Assembly: GCF_947581785.1 (NCBI RefSeq)
Contig: NZ_CANPVO010000047.1
Coordinates: 1 to 64,000, forward strand
Source of the DNA: Candidatus Palauibacter polyketidifaciens
Lineage (GTDB): Bacteria > Gemmatimonadota > Gemmatimonadetes > Palauibacterales > Palauibacteraceae
Direction of reading: 5' to 3'
DNA length: 64,000 nucleotides
The stretch's first letter is position 1; the number at the start of each line of letters is the position of its first letter. Positions 56,529 through 64,000 of the stretch are shown one piece after another. Below the pieces are notes generated by a model, which was given only the letters and a program-made list of their open reading frames with translations, had not been told where the DNA came from and made no database searches. A program made the position numbers and the translations under genes.

Positions 56529-57976
56529 CCTCCCTCGCGGACGCGCAGCCATTCATGGACGAGCCGGACTCCGACCCCGGTGGCTCCCTTCGGCTGCCAG
56601 CCGCGTGCCTCCTTCGCCCACGCCGTGCCCGCGATGTCGAGGTGGGCCCAGGGCACGTCGTCCGACACGAACTCGCGCAGGAACCAGCCCGCGGTGATCG
56701 TGCCCGCGCCCCGGCCGCCGATGTTCTTGATGTCCGCGATATCGGAGTCGAGCTGGGCTCGGTAGACCTTCCACAACGGCAGAGGCCACGTCCGTTCCCC
56801 CGTCGCTTCGCCGGCCTCCGACAGCTCGTCCGCCATGTTCCGGTCGTTCGCGAGCACGGCCACCGCGTGATGGCCGAGGGCGACGACGCAGGCCCCGGTC
56901 AGCGTGGCCATGTCGACGATCGCCACCGGGTCCAGCCGCTGTGCGTACGTCAGCGCGTCCGACAGGATGAGGCGACCCTCCGCGTCCGTGTTGATGACCT
57001 CGATCGACTTGCCCGACAGTCCGCGGATCACGTCCCCCGGCTTCACGGCGTCCCCCGCCGGGAGATTCTCCGTCACGGGCGCGAGGCCGATCACCCGCTG
57101 CGGGATCTCGAGGCGCGCCGCCGCGATCATGACCCCGAACACGGCCGCGGCGCCCGCCATGTCGTACTTCATGTCCTCCATGCCCGAGGCGGGCTTGAGC
57201 GAGATACCTCCGGCATCGAAGGTCACGCCCTTGCCGACAACGACGACGGGGTCTCCCCCCGATCCCTCGTGCTCCATCTCGATGAAGCGCGGCTCCTCCA
57301 CGGACCCGCGGGCCACCGTGAGGAGTCCCCCGAATCCCTCCTCCTCCAGCCTTCCCCGGTCCCACACCTCAACCCGGAAGCCGTATTCTCCGGCCAGCCG
57401 CTCCGCCTCCGCGGCGAGGTAGCGCGGGGTCGCCACGTTGCCCGGGAGCGTCACGAGTTCGCGCGTGGCGTTCTGCGCCTCGGCGAGCACGCAGCCCCGC
57501 CGCACCGCGGCTTCTGCCTCCGGGCCGGCCTCGCCCGCGGCGATGAGGATCCGCTCTTCCGGGGCGGCAGCGCGGCCCTCCGTGTCGCGGAGTCCGTCGT
57601 AACGCCAGTCACCGAGCGCGAGCCCCTCGGCGGACGCTTGCCACGCCACGCCGCCCGCCGTCTCCGGCACGCGGAACCCGACCGACCCGAGCCCGCGCTC
57701 GCGAGCCGCCCGGACGCCGGCCCCCGCCGCCCGCCGGCACGACTCCTCCATCGGCCGCGCTCCGGCGTCGAGGCGAACGACGAAGACGTCGGGAGCGTCC
57801 ACGGCTCCGAGCCGCACCCAGCCCGATGCCTCCCCGGAGCCCCCACGGCTCTCCAGCCACGCCGTCGCCGCGCTTTCCCACCACTCGCCCGTCGCATCCG
57901 CGTCATCGAGCCACGGGATGACGAGAGCATCCAGTTCCCGTTCGACAGGTATCCCCGAGCGTATCTCCACCGACAC
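56525..57976 (-). CDS. pepA: leucyl aminopeptidase (M17 family)
   Basis: Cytosolic zinc/manganese aminopeptidase, 483 residues. The metal and catalytic motifs are VVVVGKGVTFDAGGISLKPA and MEDMKYDMAGAAAVFG, then NTDAEGRLILSDALTYA near residue 335. The C-terminal AGTAWAKEARGWQPKGATG is also M17-like. The N-terminal 160 residues are the usual variable domain. It precedes the TonB-plug gene with a four-base overlap. Confidence 0.95.
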   Translation of the reverse strand: MSVEIRSGIPVERELDALVIPWLDDADATGEWWESAATAWLESRGGSGEASGWVRLGAVDAPDVFVVRLDAGARPMEESCRRAAGAGVRAARERGLGSVGFRVPETAGGVAWQASAEGLALGDWRYDGLRDTEGRAAAPEERILIAAGEAGPEAEAAVRRGCVLAEAQNATRELVTLPGNVATPRYLAAEAERLAGEYGFRVEVWDRGRLEEEGFGGLLTVARGSVEEPRFIEMEHEGSGGDPVVVVGKGVTFDAGGISLKPASGMEDMKYDMAGAAAVFGVMIAAARLEIPQRVIGLAPVTENLPAGDAVKPGDVIRGLSGKSIEVINTDAEGRLILSDALTYAQRLDPVAIVDMATLTGACVVALGHHAVAVLANDRNMADELSEAGEATGERTWPLPLWKVYRAQLDSDIADIKNIGGRGAGTITAGWFLREFVSDDVPWAHLDIAGTAWAKEARGWQPKGATGVGVRLVHEWLRVREGG

Positions 57977-58014
57977 CTTCCTTCTCTCGACTCTTGTCTC
58001 AACCCTTGCCGCTA

Positions 58015-58060
58015 CGAAAAAAGCGGGCTCGGCAGCCCCCTTGAGGCCTGCGGCCCGCTT
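58015..58060 (-). terminator. intrinsic terminator after gltA
   Basis: On the minus strand AAGCGGGC (58060-58053) pairs with GCCCGCTT (58028-58021) around a loop that can itself pair (GCAG with CTGC), and the right arm runs into six T residues at 58022-58017. This is the clearest rho-independent terminator in the window. It lies about 60 bases past the gltA stop and before pepA. Confidence 0.85.
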
Positions 58061-58120
58061 CCGTTGGCGTGTTGGCCGGCGCCGGACGCGGCGGGCCCCG
58101 GCCCCTTCCGCGACTTCGGC

Positions 58121-59245
<1,125 letters not shown>

Positions 59246-59307
59246 TCTGTCACAAGGCCTTTCGGTATGGCGCGGGAGCGTCCGCGCGGACGGCGAGTGT
59301 CGTGTCC

Positions 59308-59559
59308 CTAGCGGATGGCGGGATCGAGTTTCGCCTGCTTGAAGTGCTTTTTGAGATCATCGAGACTGAGCTGTTCGAACGAACCCTGCGGAAGCCGAAG
59401 CCGCCGCTGGCTCTGATACGGATCGGAGAAACAGACGAACACGACCGCCTCGAAATCGTCGGGCGGCGCCTTTTCATTCGGGTCCGGCCAGAAAACCTCG
59501 CGCGAAGCGAGCCATGCTTTCCACCGGCGCCCGTCGTCATCCTGGAAGGTCTTTGTCAT
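59308..59559 (-). CDS. unknown 83-residue protein upstream of gltA
   Basis: An unrecognised cytoplasmic-type protein. It begins MTKTFQDDDGRRWKAWLASR, has FWPDPNEKAPPDDFEAVVFV in the middle and QGSFEQLSLDDLKKHFKQAK near the end; the acidic/basic balance and aromatic core look like a folded small domain. The ATG at 59559 has AGAGG five bases upstream; a GTG at 59565 is an alternative. About 60 bases separate it from gltA. Amino acid use is protein-like, not antisense-like. Confidence 0.75.
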   Translation of the reverse strand: MTKTFQDDDGRRWKAWLASREVFWPDPNEKAPPDDFEAVVFVCFSDPYQSQRRLRLPQGSFEQLSLDDLKKHFKQAKLDPAIR

Positions 59560-59664
59560 TTGCACCTCTCGCGGCAGGAACGCAGCCTAGAAAGATAGCG
59601 TGCGATCACGAAATCGGGAAGAAGGTTCGCGGTCGGAGGGATCGGCGAATGCGGTCTGATTCGG

Positions 59665-59802
59665 TCAGCCCGGCGGGACCTCCCGGTCAGACGCATCGAG
59701 TCCGGGGAGCCGGCAGGCGAACGCGAAACCGCCGCCCATGAGAAGGCCTACGAGCAGTCCGAGCAAGAGCGTCACGAGGACGTAGTACACTGTGATAGTC
59801 AT
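59665..59802 (-). CDS. 45-residue membrane peptide, unknown function
   Basis: A short frame beginning MTITVYYVLVTLLLGLLVGL, with one long hydrophobic segment, then GGGFAFACRLPG and a polar tail ending before TGA at 59665. A single membrane segment with a short cytoplasmic or periplasmic tail is suggested. No ribosome-binding site is obvious, so expression is uncertain. It lies between plsC and the unknown 83-residue gene in the same direction. I do not recognise the sequence. Confidence 0.45.
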   Translation of the reverse strand: MTITVYYVLVTLLLGLLVGLLMGGGFAFACRLPGLDASDREVPPG

Positions 59803-59875
59803 GCGGGAAGAATGTCGGATCTGACCGCGAATGTCCAGCGCCGCCCGAACGCGGCACGGCTGTTGCCGCGGGCCG

Positions 59876-60640
59876 CTACTTGCGGCGGCGGTGCATGCGC
59901 CGGAGAACGCGCTGCTGGAAGGCGATCCGCTCCATCACCCGATCGACGATCTGTTGGGCGTTCTTTCGCGAACGGCCCTCGGCGGCGAGGTCGTCGTACG
60001 GCACGGGCCGGCCCACGTAGATCGACACCCGCTGCCCGATCCGCGGAAGGCGGGAGCCTATGGGAAGGACGCGATCGAGCCCCTCCAGCGTGATCGGGAC
60101 CACCTGGGGACGGGTCTGGAGGATGACCATGCCCGCGCCCGCCCGCCCGCGTCCGACCCGGCCGTCCCGCGAGCGCGTACCCTCCGGGAAGAAGGTGAGG
60201 ATCCCCGCTCGAAGCACGTTGGCCGAGCGGATCATCGCGCTCAAGTCGCGGCGGCCGCGCCGCACCGGAATGCACTGGAACTGGTGGAACACCCAGGCAA
60301 AGAACGGGTTCTTGAAGAAGTTCTCCGCTGCGGCCGCGTTCCAGGGCGCCAGTTCGGGCCTGAACATCTTTTCCGGGAAAAAGAGGTAGTAGGCGATCGG
60401 AAACGAGTCGATCATCGATTGGTGATTCGAGAGAACGAGGGTGTTCGGGACGTGGCGGATTCGTCGTCGCCCGTAGACCCGCGTCCGGTTGAGGAGACCG
60501 AAGAGAAGGAAGACGCAGGGTGGAGCCACGAAGTTCGTGATGATCCAGCGAGTGACCGGCGTCAGCCACCGCGTGATGGGGCCCGGGGCCCAATCCGGCG
60601 GCGACACGCTCGCCCGCTTCGGGTTCTCGCGATCCGTCAT
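59876..60640 (-). CDS. plsC: 1-acyl-sn-glycerol-3-phosphate acyltransferase
   Basis: Acylates lysophosphatidic acid in phospholipid synthesis, 254 residues. The catalytic box is LSNHQSMIDSFP (NHx4D) near residue 72, with FFPEGTRSRDGRVGRG for phosphate binding, and VVPITLEGLDRVLPIG near the end. A hydrophobic segment IITNFVAPPCVFLLFGLL precedes the box. The ATG at 60640 is used; a GTG at 60661 would add seven residues. The enzyme could be another member of the family, such as one acylating lyso-lipids. It is divergent from the FAD oxidoreductase gene. Confidence 0.87.
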   Translation of the reverse strand: MTDRENPKRASVSPPDWAPGPITRWLTPVTRWIITNFVAPPCVFLLFGLLNRTRVYGRRRIRHVPNTLVLSNHQSMIDSFPIAYYLFFPEKMFRPELAPWNAAAAENFFKNPFFAWVFHQFQCIPVRRGRRDLSAMIRSANVLRAGILTFFPEGTRSRDGRVGRGRAGAGMVILQTRPQVVPITLEGLDRVLPIGSRLPRIGQRVSIYVGRPVPYDDLAAEGRSRKNAQQIVDRVMERIAFQQRVLRRMHRRRK

Positions 60641-60747
60641 CGCCTGAGAGTAGGTTGCCACGGAATCGACGGGAAGGCCGGGCGGTCGAGACGCCAGTGA
60701 AGGCGGCCGAGACGGCAGTGAACCACGACGATCTGGAGCCAGCGCGC

Positions 60748-61992
60748 GTGCGAACGATGGATCTTGCCATCATCGGAGCCGGGCCGGTCGGGCTCGAGGC
60801 TGCGGCCCGGGCGACCCGCGCCGGACTTGCGACGGTCCTGTTCGACGCCGGGGCGGTGGCGGACCACGTCCGCGCTTGGGGCTGGCTGCGACTCTTCTCC
60901 CCGTTCGAATGGAACGCGGGGCCCGCGGGGCTGGAACTCCTGGGTGGCCGGGAGGCGGAACTGCCGGCGGCGGGGGCGCTGCTCACGGGCACGGAGTTGC
61001 GGACGCGTTACCTGCTGCCGCTGGCCGAATCCCTGCGGTCGCGGGTGGATCTTCGCGAGGGGGCGCGCGTGCGCGACGCCGCCCGGGCGGATCGGCTGAA
61101 GGGCGAGGCGCTCGGCGAGGCCGCCCGGGCCGAACAGCCCTTCCGGCTGCTCGTGGAGGAGAACGGCGCCGAGACCGAGGTGTTCGCCCGGGCCGTGTTC
61201 GACTGCTCGGGGACCTACGGGCGGCCCAACTGGGCGGGGCCAAGCGGCACGCCCGCCGTCGGCGAGCGGTCCGCGCGACGCGCGATCGAATACCGCGTCC
61301 GGGATGTGCTCGGCGCCCAGCGTGGGCGCTACGCCGCGCGGCGCACGCTCCTCCTCGGAAACGGTCATTCGGCTGCCACCACCGCGTGCGCCCTCGCGGC
61401 GCTCGCTCGCTCCGTCCCGGGGACGCGGTTCACCTGGGCCAGCCGCGAGGCTCACGACACCCCGCTGCGGGCGATCCCGGACGATCCCCTCCCCGAGCGC
61501 GTGAGGCTCACGCGCCGGGCCAACGCGATCGCCGCCGAGCCGCCCCCCGGTTGCGAGTGGCTCTCCCGGAGCCGGCTTCTCTCCGTCGCCCAGCGCGATT
61601 CGCGCGGGTTCGAGGTCGACCTGGAGATCGCGGGGAACGTCCGGCGCGACCGTTTCGACCGGATCGTGGCGAATGTCGGTTACGAACCCGACGACCGGCT
61701 GTATCGCCAGCTCCAGGTGCACGTCTGCTACGCGTCTCACGGCCCCATGGGGGTCTCCGCCGCGCTCCTCGCCGCTCAGGGCCCGCGGGGCGACGAGCCG
61801 GCGGACTGCTGTATCGCGGCGGACGCGCTCGGGCCCGAGACGCTGCGCAACCCCGAGCCCGGTTTCTTCATCCTGGGCGCCAAGAGCTTCGGCAAGAACT
61901 CCGCCTTCCTCATGCGGACGGGGTACGAGCAGGTCGCCGACGCGTTCTCGCTCCTCGGATGGAGCGCCGCGCGCGCGACCGGAGCACGCTGA
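60748..61992 (+). CDS. FAD-dependent oxidoreductase, unknown substrate
   Basis: A 414-residue two-dinucleotide-binding flavoprotein. The FAD motif is LAIIGAGPVGLEAAARATRA near residue 8, and a second Rossmann motif is TLLLGNGHSAATTACALAAL near residue 200, likely for NAD(P)H. FDCSGTYGRPNWAG lies between them, and the C-terminal part contains CYASHGPMGVSAALLAAQG. ADCCIAADALGPETL and FFILGAKSFGKNSAFLMRTG follow. The fold is like thioredoxin reductase or flavin monooxygenase relatives, but the redox-active CxxC is absent. Start: GTG at 60748 with GGAG nine bases upstream; ATG at 60757 is possible. Confidence 0.72.
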   Translation: MRTMDLAIIGAGPVGLEAAARATRAGLATVLFDAGAVADHVRAWGWLRLFSPFEWNAGPAGLELLGGREAELPAAGALLTGTELRTRYLLPLAESLRSRVDLREGARVRDAARADRLKGEALGEAARAEQPFRLLVEENGAETEVFARAVFDCSGTYGRPNWAGPSGTPAVGERSARRAIEYRVRDVLGAQRGRYAARRTLLLGNGHSAATTACALAALARSVPGTRFTWASREAHDTPLRAIPDDPLPERVRLTRRANAIAAEPPPGCEWLSRSRLLSVAQRDSRGFEVDLEIAGNVRRDRFDRIVANVGYEPDDRLYRQLQVHVCYASHGPMGVSAALLAAQGPRGDEPADCCIAADALGPETLRNPEPGFFILGAKSFGKNSAFLMRTGYEQVADAFSLLGWSAARATGAR

Positions 61993-62020
61993 CCGGGCCG
62001 GCCGTGTCGAGCCGTCCGGC

Positions 62021-63742
62021 TCACATCCTCTTGTAGGCCGGGCCGCTGCCGCCCTCCCGCGGCGTCCAGCGGGGACCCAGGACGTCCGTCGCCTTGCAGT
62101 CGATGCAGTTCGGCGCATTCACGACGAGGCGGTCGCCGTCGCGCTCGTACACGCCCGCAGGGCAGAGGCTCGCATAAATTTCCGCCATCTCCGGCGACAC
62201 CTCCGCGCCGGCTGCCGGCCCGGGGAGGAGGTGCGAGGGAATGTCGTCCCGGGTCGCGTTCCCGGAGCGGAAGACCGCGTCGACCTTGGTGACGGCGTGC
62301 TCCGAGTCGTACGCGGAGTCGAGCCCCAGGCGCTTGTAACGAGGGCCCGCCGCGTCGGACTCGCTCGAGATCCGGGCGCCGGGAAACGTTCCGCCCGTCG
62401 CCTGCATGAGCCCCGCCTTGACGCCCCCGGCGTAGAAGCCGGACTTGAAGGCGAGCCGCTGGTTCCGGTTGCGGTACAGCGGGTCCTGGATGAGGCTCTC
62501 CCTCAGCGCCGCGTCGTAGGACGCCAATCGAGCCGCCGGGACCGCGCCGTCCGATCCCTCGCGGCCCTGCGCGCCCTCGCCTCCGCTCGCCCGCTCGCCC
62601 AGGTCCGATAGGGCTCGGCCGATGGCTTCCGCCGCCAGGACTCCCGACCGCATCGCGTAGTGGATGCCCTTGAGGGAGGCGACATCGACGAGTCCCGCGG
62701 CATCCCCCGCGATGAGCAGGCCGTCCCCGCTCAGCCGGTCCGGGATGGCGTGATAACCGCCTTCCGGAATCGTCTTCGCTCCCCACTCCACGAGTTCGCC
62801 CCCCTCCAGGACCCCGCGCACGAACGGGTGGTGCTTGAAGCGCTGCAACAGCGCGTGCACGTCGAGATCCACGTAGGGCGCGTCGAGACCCACGACGAGG
62901 CCCAGCGACACGAGATTCCCGCCCATGGGATAGATGAAGCTGCCCCCGAACGCGTCCCACGGGAGCGGCCAGCCCATGGTATGGGTGACCGCGCCGGGCG
63001 GGTCCGCGACTTCCCACAGTTCCTTGACGCCGAGCGCGAAGATCTGCGGGTTCGCCGAGCCGACGCCCTCCCGCTCGAGCCAAGCCTGGCTCAGGGGCCC
63101 GCGGGTCCCTTCGGCGAGCACCGTGACCCGCGCGGAGAGGTCCGTGGCCGGCATGTAGCCGGCCGCCGGGTTCCCCTCGCGGTCCAGACCGGCGGGCGTC
63201 GTGCGGACGCCGACGACCTGCCCCCCGCGCATCAGGAGCGCGTCGGCGGGGAACCCCGTGAACACGTTCACGCCGAGTGCCTCCGCCTGTCCTCCCAGCC
63301 AGCGCACGATCTCGCAGATCGAGGCCACGTGATGGCCGTGATTCCGCATCGAGGGCGGGGTCGGGAGCCGGATCTTCCCCCGTTCCGTGAGAAGCAGCAC
63401 TCGGTCGCCCGCCACGCGGCCCCGAAAGGGGAAGTCAGCCTCGTCGAGGTCCGGGAAGAGCGTGCGGAAGGCCCCGGGGTTCACGACCGCCCCGGAGAGG
63501 CAGTGCTCCCCGAGTTCGCCCGACTTCTCGAGGACGCCGATCTCCAGGTCGGCGAGTGGCCCGCCTTTCGCGCGGTCGCGCGCCGCGAGTTGCGCCAGCC
63601 GGATCGCTCCCGCGAGCCCGGCGGGACCGCCGCCCACAAAAAGGACATCCAACGGTACGGCTTCCGGATCGGGATCCTCTTCGACGATGAAGCGCCCCGC
63701 CGGCAGCGGTGGCTGCTCGAAAGCGGGAATCAACTGTTTCAC
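62021..63742 (-). CDS. electron transfer flavoprotein-ubiquinone oxidoreductase, incomplete cluster motif
   Basis: Passes electrons from ETF (fatty acid and amino acid oxidation) to quinone at the membrane. The 573 residues carry the FAD motif LFVGGGPAGLAGAIRLA near residue 35, HCLSGAVVNPGAF, LIAGDAAGLVDVASLKGIHY, and the ETF-QO C-terminal CPAGVYERDG. The usual fourth cluster Cys is missing: Cys527, Cys546 and Cys549 are present, but position 552 is Thr (NCIDCKATD instead of the typical NCVHCKTCD). It may bind a cluster with another ligand or a different cluster. It overlaps the P1 peptidase gene by four bases. No etfAB is in the window. Confidence 0.9.
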   Translation of the reverse strand: MKQLIPAFEQPPLPAGRFIVEEDPDPEAVPLDVLFVGGGPAGLAGAIRLAQLAARDRAKGGPLADLEIGVLEKSGELGEHCLSGAVVNPGAFRTLFPDLDEADFPFRGRVAGDRVLLLTERGKIRLPTPPSMRNHGHHVASICEIVRWLGGQAEALGVNVFTGFPADALLMRGGQVVGVRTTPAGLDREGNPAAGYMPATDLSARVTVLAEGTRGPLSQAWLEREGVGSANPQIFALGVKELWEVADPPGAVTHTMGWPLPWDAFGGSFIYPMGGNLVSLGLVVGLDAPYVDLDVHALLQRFKHHPFVRGVLEGGELVEWGAKTIPEGGYHAIPDRLSGDGLLIAGDAAGLVDVASLKGIHYAMRSGVLAAEAIGRALSDLGERASGGEGAQGREGSDGAVPAARLASYDAALRESLIQDPLYRNRNQRLAFKSGFYAGGVKAGLMQATGGTFPGARISSESDAAGPRYKRLGLDSAYDSEHAVTKVDAVFRSGNATRDDIPSHLLPGPAAGAEVSPEMAEIYASLCPAGVYERDGDRLVVNAPNCIDCKATDVLGPRWTPREGGSGPAYKRM

Positions 63743-64000
63743 CGCGGCGTCCCGAGAACGCCCGCCTCGCGGAGCAATTCCAGCGTGGGTTCGAGCGGGA
63801 GCGCTTCGACCGTCCGTCCCCGGTGCCCCGTCACGGACGTCGCTCCGAAGAGGGAGTTGATGACGGCCTCGTCCGTCGCCTCGACCACCGCCTCGAAGAC
63901 GCGCGACAACGCGCCGCCGCCCCGGACCGCCTCACCCTCCCCCGTCGAGAAGGCGATCGCGTAGTCGCCGGAACCGTGCGACATGTACGACCCGGTGCGG
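63739..64000 (-). CDS. P1-family peptidase (DmpA/S58 type), C-terminal part
   Basis: The last 87 residues or so of a gene entering from beyond the window. RTGSYMSHGSGDYAIAFST and then AVVEATDEAVINSLFGATSV match the C-terminal half of the self-cleaving DmpA/P1 aminopeptidase family, including the GSGDY motif. The catalytic Ser at the internal cleavage site lies outside the window. The ETF-QO start overlaps its stop as ATGA. Confidence 0.8.
   Translation of the reverse strand, partial: RTGSYMSHGSGDYAIAFSTGEGEAVRGGGALSRVFEAVVEATDEAVINSLFGATSVTGHRGRTVEALPLEPTLELLREAGVLGTPR

Noticed and set aside
59278-59291. Palindrome CGTCCGCGCGGACG upstream of gltA as an operator
   Set aside because: Seven-base arms with no loop are frequent at this GC content and no regulator is nearby.
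59851-59869. GCGGCA/TGCCGC hairpin after plsC
   Set aside because: Six-base stem with no T-run; such small GC hairpins are expected by chance in this sequence.

Overview
The window is a gene-dense, very GC-rich bacterial chromosome segment. The organism is a diderm: it carries KDO synthesis and LPS-export genes (kdsA, kdsB, kdsC, lptC) and two outer-membrane beta-barrel proteins. It respires aerobically (complete complex I, citrate synthase, succinyl-CoA ligase, ETF-quinone oxidoreductase) and has a type II fatty acid system, MEP isoprenoid genes and molybdenum cofactor genes. The overall look (GC-rich diderm, fused NuoCD, short NuoG, gene order) suggests Gemmatimonadota or a neighbouring phylum. 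That placement is an inference from general impression, not from a marker tree. No rRNA, tRNA, CRISPR array, IS element or prophage was seen.

Layout: positions 1-33000 form one uninterrupted minus-strand block with almost no spacing. In transcription order it reads nuoA-B-CD-E-F-G-H-I-J-K-L-M-N, a phosphomannomutase/phosphoglucomutase, sucC, sucD, a CBS-domain protein, ndk, a YceD/DUF177 protein, rpmF, plsX, fabD, fabG, acpP, fabF, purE, ispF, a DedA protein, a Xer-type recombinase, a nitroreductase, a bactofilin-like/beta-barrel outer-membrane protein, kdsB, pyrG, kdsA, kdsC and lptC (cut by the window edge). At 33-39 kb the strands mix: a plus-strand alpha/beta hydrolase, minus-strand dcd, a DUF423 membrane protein, the Moco genes moaA, moaE and moaD with two unknown small genes, then a plus-strand aminotransferase and minus-strand HU. 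At 39-42 kb lie an sppA gene broken by an in-frame TAG, carA, and a plus-strand RNase H-like gene lacking one catalytic acidic residue.

A second minus-strand block runs from about 59.6 down to 42 kb: gltA with a clear intrinsic terminator, pepA, a TonB-plug outer-membrane protein, yicC, gmk, rpoZ, coaBC, a family 4 uracil-DNA glycosylase, dnaB, ispD, a TsaC/Sua5 protein, a low-molecular-weight phosphatase, aroE, comF, gap, pgk, tpiA and secG. The right end holds plsC, a divergent FAD-dependent oxidoreductase, an ETF-QO with an incomplete cluster motif, and the C-terminal part of a P1-family peptidase.

Most adjacent genes share ATGA or GTGA stop/start overlaps, which suggests pervasive translational coupling. 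Several real starts are GTG, TTG or, in one case, apparently CTG. Nearly everything is core metabolism. The best leads are the interrupted sppA, the 40-residue secreted-type peptide between moaE and moaA flanked by hairpins, the altered active or cluster sites of the RNase H and ETF-QO, the CTG-start DUF423 gene, and the bactofilin-barrel fusion. I found no clear new multi-gene system.
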